Below are positions 16,681 through 24,016 of a stretch of 64,000 nucleotides of DNA, in pieces (positions within the stretch are counted from its first letter, which is position 1; each line of letters begins with the position of its first letter). The stretch comes from JANQRA01 sp035762545 (GTDB lineage: Bacteria; Actinomycetota; Acidimicrobiia; Spongiisociales; ZC4RG35): contig DASTOM010000031.1 of assembly GCA_035762545.1 (NCBI GenBank), positions 5,194 through 69,193 on the forward strand. The letters run 5' to 3'. The notes under the pieces are model-generated. The model saw only the letters and a program-made list of their open reading frames with translations, ran no database searches and was not told where the DNA came from. Made by a program: the position numbers and the translations under genes.

Positions 16681-18774
16681 CTATCTTTGTAGTGGTAGGG
16701 AAAAGGTCACACGGGTGCCGGTGGCGCCCGAGGCGTGTTCGAGATCCGATGTCAGCTTGCGCATGATTCCAATACCCATTCCCGGACCCCGTGATTCGCT
16801 CGAAGGCGGTGCCCAGGTTCCCCAATCTCTGATCTCGAACTCGAGCTTCCCGTCGCGATGAGCGATCGTGACCTCCATGTCTCCCTGATCCTCATCCGCA
16901 TAGGCGTGACGAACCACGTTGGAGCAGGCCTCCCCGACGAGGATCATCACGTCGTCAATCACCGAAGCGGGCAGGCGATTTCTCGACGACCACATCCGCA
17001 CTGCCGCCCTGACACGGGCCAGCTCCTCGGGCAGGGCGGGATATCGACCTGCGAAGTCCGATGTCGTATCCGGAGCCAGGTTGGCCACGAGGATCACGAC
17101 ATCGTCCTCGCGGCTCTCGTCCACGCCGAGACCGCTGGCGAGCCTGTCGCAGATCTCGGCCGCAGTGAGTTGGATCGGGCCGGATACCAGAGCGGCGAGC
17201 CGGTCCAGACCCATCTCGAGCGGTTCACCGCGACGTTCGACCAGACCGTCCGAGTAGAGCACGAGTGTCCCGCCGTCGGGACATTCGATGGTTACCTGAT
17301 GGCGCATTTCAAGAGACTCTGAGTACAGAGGACCGGAGTTGCCCTGATCCAGCCACGTCAGCTCTCCGCCGTTTTTGACGAGTAGGGCAGGCGGATGGCC
17401 GGCTGACGAATAGGTGATCGTCCCGGCCGACACATCGACCAGCGCATAGAAGACCGTCACGAAGTCGGTGCCGTCGGGACTCTGGACGAACCGCTCCACT
17501 GACGAGAGCAGGTCCGCCGGCTCCGGATCATGAAGTGCGAGAGCAGCGAAAGCGGTGCGGAGACGACCCATTGCCGTCATCGCCTTCAGACCGTGGCCGA
17601 CGATGTCTCCCACTGCCAAACCGACTCTTCCGTCGCCGAGATCGAGTGTGTCGTACCAGTCGCCACCCACTTCGAAGGTGTCGTCCGCGGCCTCGTAACG
17701 GGCCCCGAGATCCATCCCGTCGATGTCGAGCAGCCGGTCAGGCAGCAGCCCTCGCTGGACCTGAACCGCCAACTCTCTCTGCCGCTCACGTTCGCGGCCC
17801 TGGCCCTCTGCCTCGGCGGCGGCGAGCACTGCTGCGGAGGCCGCTCGATCCCGCTCGTTCGACTCCGCTGCCACGAGCAGGCCCGTCATCGCGAAGGTGC
17901 CAACCTGGAGTTTTATGAGGACGAGGGCGGTGGCCGGCTCGATTCCCACGATCAGGCCTTCGGAACCGCCGACCAGGATCAGTGCGACTGTGGTTGCGAT
18001 CGTCAGAGAGGTCATCACCACCGCCCTGACCCCGAACAGCGCTCCGGCGATGATCACACCGATCAGGACGGTGAACACGAGAGGCAGGTCCGTGGTGACG
18101 AGGACGAGGACGGTCATCGTCACAGATCCCAGGATCAGGATGAAGCCCCAAGGCGACATCAGAGGCCTGCGGTCGGGACTCGATCCCCAAGCCAGGATCG
18201 CCCCACCGACGAGGATCACGCCGAGAGCATCGCCCAACCACCACTGCCAGAAGGTGGCGAACAACTCGTCCCCACCCAGATATCGGTCCGCCCCGGCACC
18301 TAGCACAGCACCTACGAGAGGACCCACGACTACAGCGCCAAGTGTGAACCAAAAGAGGTCTCGTCTCCTGGCCAGGTCGACATAGCCGATGGCCCGGGTG
18401 ACGATGAGCGCACCGATCAGGGGTTCCACCGTGTTCGCCGCTGCGAATCCGAGCGACGCCATCGGCGGGAAGTCGCTGGTGACATCTATCACATACTCGG
18501 TGAGACCCGCGGCCAGGAGGATCACCCACCAGGCGCGCCCGGGTATGCGGAGCAGGAAGGCAACGGTGATGCCGGCCGGGATGAAGAAGACGCCCTGCAA
18601 GTCTGACGCCTCGACGAGCAGGATGGCCAGCTTCGACCCGATCCCATAACAGACCGCCACCAACACGAAGAGGCCGACGAGGCCCCGAGCACCGTTGCGT
18701 AGCGGCCACCACCACCAAGGTGCCTCCGCGTCGAAGGCAGGGCCGGTCGTCTTTTCCGCTGTTGGAGATGTCAC
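16681..18774 (-). CDS. MASE1 membrane sensor-SpoIIE phosphatase fused to an RsbW-like kinase domain
   Basis: A roughly 697-residue partner-switching protein. The N-terminal 300 residues are a MASE1-type membrane sensor with about eight spans (GVFFIPAGITVAFLL). A PP2C/SpoIIE phosphatase follows (LPDRLLDIDGMDLGARYEAA, GGDWYDTLDLGDGRVGLAVGD with metal-binding Asp residues). The last 130 residues are a GHKL kinase of the RsbW type (VGEACSNVVRHAY, GMGIGIMRKL). Phosphatase and kinase activities toward a STAS antagonist are thus in one chain. The GTG at 18774 has GAGG upstream; a TTG at 18795 is the alternative but overlaps a TAACTT -10 box. Confidence 0.9.
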   Translation of the reverse strand: MTSPTAEKTTGPAFDAEAPWWWWPLRNGARGLVGLFVLVAVCYGIGSKLAILLVEASDLQGVFFIPAGITVAFLLRIPGRAWWVILLAAGLTEYVIDVTSDFPPMASLGFAAANTVEPLIGALIVTRAIGYVDLARRRDLFWFTLGAVVVGPLVGAVLGAGADRYLGGDELFATFWQWWLGDALGVILVGGAILAWGSSPDRRPLMSPWGFILILGSVTMTVLVLVTTDLPLVFTVLIGVIIAGALFGVRAVVMTSLTIATTVALILVGGSEGLIVGIEPATALVLIKLQVGTFAMTGLLVAAESNERDRAASAAVLAAAEAEGQGRERERQRELAVQVQRGLLPDRLLDIDGMDLGARYEAADDTFEVGGDWYDTLDLGDGRVGLAVGDIVGHGLKAMTAMGRLRTAFAALALHDPEPADLLSSVERFVQSPDGTDFVTVFYALVDVSAGTITYSSAGHPPALLVKNGGELTWLDQGNSGPLYSESLEMRHQVTIECPDGGTLVLYSDGLVERRGEPLEMGLDRLAALVSGPIQLTAAEICDRLASGLGVDESREDDVVILVANLAPDTTSDFAGRYPALPEELARVRAAVRMWSSRNRLPASVIDDVMILVGEACSNVVRHAYADEDQGDMEVTIAHRDGKLEFEIRDWGTWAPPSSESRGPGMGIGIMRKLTSDLEHASGATGTRVTFSLPLQR

Positions 18775-18799
18775 CAGGGTCCTCGCCCTCGTCAAGTTA

Positions 18800-19347
18800 T
18801 CGAAGAGTCTGTCCCATTGGCTTCGTACGAGGGCCTTACCAGCTTCAAATCGCGTGCGACCTCAGACAAGCCGACATCATCAATGAGATGGCGGCTCACT
18901 TGGTTGTGATACGTGGCGTGGACAAGGTCGGTTTCGCGCGCAGCGAGGGGTGCGTCTACGTCAACGCATGTTCACTGGGGCTGTTTGTTTCCGCAGCACG
19001 GCCCCGGGAAGAAGCACGATCGGCGGATCGAACTCGACGAGTGGCAATCGCAGATCGTCGCTGAGTTTCCGAAGGCGCTGATTCGAGGGCTGATCCACAG
19101 ACGGCACTCGTCATCTGAACACCGTGATGATCCGGACTGATTCCGGAGCCAAGAGCTACTGCCACTCGGGGTATCAGTTCAGCAACGTGTCGGCGGACAT
19201 CCGGCGAATCTTCACCGACGCACTCGATCGTCTCGATGTGGGTTGGACCAGAGCAGGCGAGCCCAAGATCTCAGTTGCTCGGCGGGAGGACGTCGCATTC
19301 CTGGGCACCTTTGTCGGTCCAAAGAGCTGGCCGATAGAATTGACCCA
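18800..19347 (+). pseudogene. Eroded remnant of a LAGLIDADG-like/helix-turn-helix actinobacterial protein family
   Basis: Homologous-looking protein fragments occur in order in three different frames. The first ends near 18970 (IACDLRQADIINEMAAHL). The second runs to about 19103 (LFPQHGPGKKHDRRIELDEW...FPKALIRGLIH). The third runs to about 19345 (DGTRHLNTV...SNVSADIRRIFTDALDRL...ISVARREDVAFLGTFVGPK). Together they follow a protein pattern known from many actinobacteria (FPQHGPG-x-KH...RG-x-x-HSDG-x-R...SADI...VGPK), sometimes annotated as endonuclease-like or transcriptional regulators. Two frameshifts, no N-terminus and no stop before the tRNA show that it is dead. It fills the gap between the SpoIIE gene and tRNA-Leu. 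The family name rests on memory. Confidence 0.65.
19311..19340 (+). promoter_or_regulatory. Promoter of tRNA-Leu(CAA)
   Basis: TTGTCG (19311-19316), an 18-base spacer and TAGAAT (19335-19340), ending 9 bases before the mature tRNA 5' end at 19350. It lies inside the last codons of the eroded pseudogene. Confidence 0.6.
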
Positions 19348-19349
19348 AC

Positions 19350-19433
19350 GCGGGAGTGTTGAAATTGGTAACCAAGATGGTCTCAAACACCATTGCCCGA
19401 AAGGGCTTGTGGGTTCGAGTCCCACCTCCCGCA
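19350..19433 (+). tRNA. tRNA-Leu (anticodon CAA)
   Basis: An 84-base tRNA. The acceptor stem GCGGGAG/CTCCCGC closes perfectly with discriminator A; the anticodon loop is CTCAAAC with anticodon CAA (reads UUG); there is a long variable arm (TGCCCGAAAGGGCTT), as expected for leucine; and the T arm is GTGGGTTCGAGTCCCAC. The CCA end is not encoded. A promoter precedes it and a hairpin terminator follows. Confidence 0.95.
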
Positions 19434-19440
19434 CACGACG

Positions 19441-19471
19441 AAGGGCCCCGACGAGCGGGGCCCTTCCTGTT
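19441..19471 (+). terminator. Terminator downstream of tRNA-Leu
   Basis: AAGGGCCCC (19441-19449) pairs with GGGGCCCTT (19457-19465) around a 7-base loop, followed by CCTGTT. The T-run is weak. It may also serve the convergent ABC permease gene, whose stop is at 19483. Confidence 0.7.
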
Positions 19472-19482
19472 AGAACGCTGTC

Positions 19483-20259
19483 TCAGCTCGGCGCCACCAC
19501 CGGCTCTCTCCGCCGGTAGATGCTCAAGGAGAGGGCGTAGAACACCACGAGGATCCCAACGCTCCACGCCAGCGCCGTCCCGGCGTGATCACCGGGAGTG
19601 CCCTGGGTCAGCAGCGAGCGCATGGTTTCGACGATCGCAGTGATCGGCTGGTTCTCGGCAAAGCCCTGCAACCAGGGCGACATCGACTCCGTGGGGACGA
19701 ACGACGGGCTGAGGAACACGAGAAGCAGCAGGATGTAGGCGAACCCGCCCGCGCCCTCAGGCGTCTTGGACAACAGCCCGAAGAACATGGCCATCCAGGT
19801 CGTGGCCAGGGTGAACAGGCCCAGCAGGCCGACGAACCACAGCCACGCCCCAATGTCGGCGACGGGGCGGAACCCGACGAGGAACGCCACTCCCAGCACG
19901 AGGGCCGACGAGAACATGTTCGACAGGGTCGAGGACATCGCCTGTCCACTCAACACCGACGACGGGGCCACCGGCATCGTCCGGAACCGTCCGATGATCC
20001 CCTTCTGGAGATCCATGCTCAGTCGCAACGCCGCATAGGCGATTCCGCTCCCGACGCACATCACGATCAAACCCGGCGTGATGAAGTCGACGTACTCGAC
20101 CGAGCCCGTCTGCGCTCCGAGTGCGTCACCGAACACGTAGACGAACAACAACAGCAGGGCTATCGGCGTCAACACGACCGTGATGATCGTGTCGAGACTG
20201 CGTGTGGTGTGCCGCAGGCTTCGCTTGGTCATGGTCCACATGTCACTCAGAGCTCGCAT
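19483..20259 (-). CDS. ABC-2 type exporter permease (DrrB-like)
   Basis: A 258-residue protein with six predicted membrane helices and the ABC-2 permease pattern (ITPGLIVMCVGSGIAYAALRLSMDLQKGIIGRFRTMPV). It forms an exporter with the upstream ATPase. The ATG at 20259 has AAGGAG 8 bases before it and overlaps the ATPase gene by 17 bases; longer starts would bury further into that gene. The substrate is unknown; DrrAB-like pairs export drugs or lipids. Confidence 0.9.
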   Translation of the reverse strand: MRALSDMWTMTKRSLRHTTRSLDTIITVVLTPIALLLLFVYVFGDALGAQTGSVEYVDFITPGLIVMCVGSGIAYAALRLSMDLQKGIIGRFRTMPVAPSSVLSGQAMSSTLSNMFSSALVLGVAFLVGFRPVADIGAWLWFVGLLGLFTLATTWMAMFFGLLSKTPEGAGGFAYILLLLVFLSPSFVPTESMSPWLQGFAENQPITAIVETMRSLLTQGTPGDHAGTALAWSVGILVVFYALSLSIYRRREPVVAPS

Positions 20260-21190
20260 AGGAGTTCTCCTTCTCTTCGCCCAGGATCTTGAAGAAGACG
20301 TCGTCCAGGGTCGGGGTCTGCTTGGTGAGACGGGTCGGCTCGATCCCGGCGTCGCGCAACAGGAGGAACATGTCCGCCATCTCGGCCACCGAACCCGTGG
20401 TGGCAACGACGAGCATCGAGTCGACCCGGTTGATGTCGTAGCGGCCGTCCAGTGCCTTTTGGGCTGCGACCAACCGATCGTGCTCGACGAATTCCAGTTC
20501 GACTATGCCTGCGGGCAGCATCGTCTTCAGATCGTCCGGCGAGCCTTCGGCGACGATCCGGCCCCCGTGCAGGATGGCTATCGAACCGGCGAGCCTGTCG
20601 GCCTCCTCCAGATATTGGGTGGTCATGAAGATGGTGGTCCCGCTCCCGGCGAGCTTCTCGATCGTCGCCCACATGTCGGCGCGACCTTGCGGGTCGAGCC
20701 CGGTCGTCGGCTCGTCGAAGAATATGATCGGGGCGTCGCCCACCAGGCTCATGGCGATGTCGAGCCGGCGTCGCATCCCGCCCGAGAACGTGAGGAGGCG
20801 ACGGTCAGCCGAGTCGACCAGATCGAATTTCTCGAGAAGCTCGGCGGCGGTCTGCCTGGGGTCGGCGACGTGTCGCAACTCGCCCATGAGAACCAGGTTC
20901 TCCCTCGCGGTGAGGACGTAGTCCACCGCGGCGAACTGCCCGGTGACACTGATCTGCTCGCGCACCTCCGCGGGCGAGTCCGCCACATCGAACCCACCCA
21001 CCGTCGCCGTACCCCCGTCGGCCTTGATCAATGTCGTCAGGATGTTGATCGTGGTCGTCTTGCCCGACCCGTTGGCACCGAGCAGAGCGAAAACGGATCC
21101 CTCTTCGACGCTGAAGGAGACATCGTCGAGGACCGACAGGTCCTTGTAACCCTTCCTGAGGTTTCTCACCTCTATTGCTTTGCCAGTCAT
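20243..21190 (-). CDS. ABC exporter ATP-binding protein (DrrA-like)
   Basis: A 315-residue ATPase with Walker A GANGSGKT, signature FSGGMRRRLDIAMSL, Walker B IIFFDEPTTGLD and a C-terminal extension of about 90 residues typical of the DrrA subgroup. The ATG at 21190 has AAAGGA upstream and is 10 bases after the stop of the beta-repeat gene. It energises the permease encoded next. Confidence 0.93.
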   Translation of the reverse strand: MTGKAIEVRNLRKGYKDLSVLDDVSFSVEEGSVFALLGANGSGKTTTINILTTLIKADGGTATVGGFDVADSPAEVREQISVTGQFAAVDYVLTARENLVLMGELRHVADPRQTAAELLEKFDLVDSADRRLLTFSGGMRRRLDIAMSLVGDAPIIFFDEPTTGLDPQGRADMWATIEKLAGSGTTIFMTTQYLEEADRLAGSIAILHGGRIVAEGSPDDLKTMLPAGIVELEFVEHDRLVAAQKALDGRYDINRVDSMLVVATTGSVAEMADMFLLLRDAGIEPTRLTKQTPTLDDVFFKILGEEKENSYASSE

Positions 21191-21200
21191 TGGCGTCCTT

Positions 21201-22064
21201 TCAGTCCTGGGCCGTGGCGCGGTGCACCGTGATGTCACCGAACCCGGTCCAAGCGGATATCTCGACTGACCGATCTTTCGCCCCGGGACGATCGGTCGCT
21301 TGAAGCGTGTTGTGCACCCGTCCGAACTTGGTTCGAGCGTCTACCCACGCTGCTGTTCCCACCCCAACTCCCACACGGAGGCCGCCCGCCGCGGTCTGCA
21401 TGCTGATGGCCCCCGACTCGACCTCCCCGATGCCGATGCTGCCGTTGGCGGTCCTGGCCACGACCGAGGAGCGGGCACGAACGATCCCGATGTCGCCGTT
21501 GGCTGACTTGACCCGGAGTTCGCCGTCGACCTCTTCGATCCAGACCTTGCCGTTCGAGGTCTTGAGGACCGCGTTCCCTTCGATGTGCCCGACGCGGAGG
21601 TCACCAGTGGTGGTCAATCGGGCGTCGCCCCTGGCTGTGCCCAAGCTGACATTCCCGAACCCGCTGACCAGGTCGGCCTTGTCGGTCTCGTCGACCTGGA
21701 TTTCACCTGCCCCGGACTTCAACCTGGTCTCGGCCAGACGACCATCCACCCGGATGTCACCGAAGCCATTCGAGATCTCGACGGCTGATCCCTCCGGCAG
21801 CTCGATCGTCACGTCCACTGATCCATATCGACCGAGAACAGCACCGAAGACCCCACGTGGGTGGGGAGCCTTGACGTTCAGACGATTGCCTCCGGTCAGC
21901 TCGACCTCGGTCTTCTCGGCTGCCTCTACATCGAGTCCCTTCGCGGGGTCGGTGGGGTTGACGACCACTGTGGTGTCCACGCGAGCACTGGCGATGACAT
22001 GGACCGAGCCAATCTGCACTGCGACGGTGGCGTCAATTGGTCGTGGCGTCTCGAACGCAACCAT
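21201..22064 (-). CDS. DUF4097-like beta-strand repeat protein
   Basis: A 287-residue protein built of short beta repeats with alternating Gly/Asn turns (ISNGFGDIRVDGRL, LKTSNGKVWIEEVDGELRVKSANGDIGIV, ARTANGSIGIGEVESGAISMQTAAG). This is the pattern of DUF4097/toastrack proteins linked to envelope stress and adhesion. It has no signal peptide or membrane helix, so it is probably cytoplasmic. The ATG at 22064 overlaps the RHH regulator stop by one base (TGATG), so the two are coupled; the longer frame to 22163 is not credible. Confidence 0.82.
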   Translation of the reverse strand: MVAFETPRPIDATVAVQIGSVHVIASARVDTTVVVNPTDPAKGLDVEAAEKTEVELTGGNRLNVKAPHPRGVFGAVLGRYGSVDVTIELPEGSAVEISNGFGDIRVDGRLAETRLKSGAGEIQVDETDKADLVSGFGNVSLGTARGDARLTTTGDLRVGHIEGNAVLKTSNGKVWIEEVDGELRVKSANGDIGIVRARSSVVARTANGSIGIGEVESGAISMQTAAGGLRVGVGVGTAAWVDARTKFGRVHNTLQATDRPGAKDRSVEISAWTGFGDITVHRATAQD

Positions 22065-22555
22065 CACTGCACCCATCCGGTGAAGCGGTCGCCCCCAGTC
22101 GAGACCCGACGAGACGTGGCGACCTGGCCCTGGAGGGCGGCATGTGCAGCCCGGATCAGCCAAGCGTTGAGGGAGAGCCCCTCGCTGCCGGCGGCTTCTT
22201 CGATCCGTTGCTTCAGATTCTCGGGGAGACGCAGGTTGAGCCGGGCGGTCTCCCCGTCATCGCTGTCGGCCAACTCGACCGTGTGTGACGAGGGCCCGAA
22301 GTCATCGGCGCTGGGCGGTGGGGTGACCACGAACTCGGGCTCTCCACCCCGAAGCCGGACTTCGACACTTCCGGGAGCGAGCTCGCCGGTGATCTCGTCG
22401 GCGGCCTGCGAGAGGACATCGAGAAGCACCAGACGGGTTGCGGGGTCGAGTGCGACCGCGACACGGTCGGCGAGTTCCCGGGTCTCCTCTCCATATATCT
22501 CTGTCGCGGAGATCAATTGCTCACGGAGCTTCTCCACGTGTGTCGTCAGATTCAT
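22064..22555 (-). CDS. Ribbon-helix-helix regulator with N-terminal helical domain
   Basis: A 163-residue protein. The C-terminal half holds a CopG/Arc-type ribbon-helix-helix domain (ARLNLRLPENLKQRIEEAAGSEGLSLNAWLIRAAHAAL). The first 60 residues are helical and the middle is acidic. Similar proteins are often annotated as HicB-like antitoxins, but no toxin gene adjoins. Its start codon lies within an array of TGGCACCAT repeats, so it probably represses its own operon and perhaps the divergent amidohydrolase. First gene of the operon with the DUF4097-like protein and the ABC exporter. The ATG at 22555 is chosen because upstream residues are encoded by the repeat array itself. Confidence 0.85.
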   Translation of the reverse strand: MNLTTHVEKLREQLISATEIYGEETRELADRVAVALDPATRLVLLDVLSQAADEITGELAPGSVEVRLRGGEPEFVVTPPPSADDFGPSSHTVELADSDDGETARLNLRLPENLKQRIEEAAGSEGLSLNAWLIRAAHAALQGQVATSRRVSTGGDRFTGWVQ

Positions 22556-22616
22556 GGTGCCAGTATGGCACCATTTTGGCACCATGTCAACACCATTATG
22601 GCACATTCTCGTGCCA
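22554..22616. promoter_or_regulatory. Operator array of 11-bp-phased TGGCACCAT repeats
   Basis: Plus-strand units begin at 22566 (TGGCACCAT), 22577 (TGGCACCAT), 22588 (CAACACCAT) and 22599 (TGGCACATT), exactly 11 bases apart. An inverted copy, ATGGTGCCA (22554-22562), covers the start codon of the RHH gene, and GTGCCA at 22611-22616 is a further partial inverted copy. Tandem phased half-sites are what dimeric RHH repressors bind cooperatively, so autoregulation is likely. Confidence 0.75.
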
Positions 22617-22632
22617 CTTCGAGGAGGGGCTG

Positions 22633-22659
22633 ATGACTCTGCTTCCATACCGCCGATGA
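22633..22659 (+). CDS. Possible 8-codon leader peptide upstream of the amidohydrolase
   Basis: The mini-frame encodes MTLLPYRR. It has a strong Shine-Dalgarno sequence (GAGGAGGGG, 22621-22629) just before its ATG, while the amidohydrolase ATG at 22656 has none. The mini-frame stop overlaps that ATG as ATGA, so the ribosome could reinitiate there. It may be a translational coupling device or chance. Confidence 0.4.
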   Translation: MTLLPYRR

Positions 22660-23894
22660 GCCGACTCGCCCTGCTCCCCGACCGTGTGTTCGATTCGGTG
22701 ACTGGCGAGATGCTCGACGGACACGTCGTGGTCATCTCCGACGGGCGGATCGAGGCGGTGCTCGACCGAGCCGAGGCGGCCGACGTGGTTCGTCTCGCGG
22801 GCCAAACCATCGTGCCCGGACTGATCGACGTGCACACCCATCTCACAGGGCCTGAAGACGAAGGGCAGGGCTATGCACATCTGGTGATGCGAAGCGGGGC
22901 CCAGGACGCCCTGATCGGGGTGAAGCATGCGGCGGCGACTATCAGGGCTGGGTTCACCACGGTGCGGGACATCGGCACTTTTCGCGCTTTTGTCGACGTC
23001 GCACTAAAGGAAGCGATCGAGGGCGGCTGGGTCGAAGGACCCCGCATGATGGTTGCCGGCGCCTACGTGACCTGTCCGGGGGGTGGCGGTGACATCACGG
23101 GGCTCGCTGTCGATGTCGACGCGGTTCTTCCCAGGGAGTTGCGGTTCGGGGTGACCAGCGGCGTCGACGAGATGCGTAGCAACGTCCGTCAGATCCTCCG
23201 CTATGGGGCCGACTTCATCAAGGTCCTCGCCACCGGTGCTGTGCTCACCAGCGGCACCAATCCCGGCGCACCTGAGTTCACAGAGGAAGAGTTGCGGGCC
23301 GCGGTGGAGGTCGCCACCGGGGCCGGTACCCACGTGGCGGTCCACGCGCATGGCGCCGAGGGCATCAAGAGGGCGGTGCGTGCCGGCGCCCGATCAATCG
23401 AGCATGGTTCCCTGATCGACGATGAAGGCATCGAGCTGATGGCTGAGCGCGGCACCTATCTGGTGGCGGACCTCTATGACGGTGACCACATCCTCGAGGA
23501 GGGTCCCCGACGAGGCTTCACCGAAGAGGTGATGCGTAAGACCGAGATGACCACCGACGCCCAGCGCTCGGGTTTCGGGAAGGCGGTGCAAGCCGGTGTC
23601 CGCATCGCATATGGCACCGACTCGGGTGTCTACCCCCACGGAGACAACGGCCGGCAGTTCGCCCTCTACGTCGAGCACGGGCTCTCCTCTTCCGCAACGC
23701 TGCAGTCGGCCACCCGGTGGGCCGCCGAGCTGATGGGCTGGGAGGACCGCGTTGGGTCCCTCCGGCCAGGCCTTTTTGCCGACCTCGTGGTGCTCGACGA
23801 CAACCCCCTCGACGACATCACCACATTGGAACGCCCGGCGGGTGTGATGAAAGAGGGCGTCTGGGTGGTCGAACCCTCTCTCGAAGCGTCGTAG
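22656..23894 (+). CDS. Metal-dependent amidohydrolase (imidazolonepropionase/prolidase-like)
   Basis: A 412-residue TIM-barrel hydrolase of the amidohydrolase superfamily. The metal ligands are visible: HxH in DVHTHL, a candidate carboxylated lysine in ADFIKVLATGAV, His in VAVHAHGAEG and SIEHGSL, and the catalytic Asp in AYGTDSG. The closing LADLVVLDDNPLDDI stretch is typical. It probably cleaves dipeptide-like or cyclic amide substrates; the substrate cannot be set from sequence. The ATG at 22656 fits the usual N-terminus; an in-frame ATG at 22584 lies inside the repeat array. It is divergent from the RHH operon. Confidence 0.88.
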   Translation: MSRLALLPDRVFDSVTGEMLDGHVVVISDGRIEAVLDRAEAADVVRLAGQTIVPGLIDVHTHLTGPEDEGQGYAHLVMRSGAQDALIGVKHAAATIRAGFTTVRDIGTFRAFVDVALKEAIEGGWVEGPRMMVAGAYVTCPGGGGDITGLAVDVDAVLPRELRFGVTSGVDEMRSNVRQILRYGADFIKVLATGAVLTSGTNPGAPEFTEEELRAAVEVATGAGTHVAVHAHGAEGIKRAVRAGARSIEHGSLIDDEGIELMAERGTYLVADLYDGDHILEEGPRRGFTEEVMRKTEMTTDAQRSGFGKAVQAGVRIAYGTDSGVYPHGDNGRQFALYVEHGLSSSATLQSATRWAAELMGWEDRVGSLRPGLFADLVVLDDNPLDDITTLERPAGVMKEGVWVVEPSLEAS

Positions 23895-24016
23895 GGCCGG
23901 TATACCGCCCAGAGGAAGGTAGGTGTTGTTGAATCCCAGGTTGGCGGCGCCGACGTTTTGGCAGCAACCGATCTGTTGAGTCCACGCGCCGCCCGAACCC
24001 ATCAACCAACACCGAC

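Noticed and set aside
22064..22555. HicAB toxin-antitoxin system
   Set aside because: The RHH protein resembles HicB-type antitoxins, but no HicA-like small basic protein adjoins; neighbours are a DUF4097-like protein and an ABC exporter.
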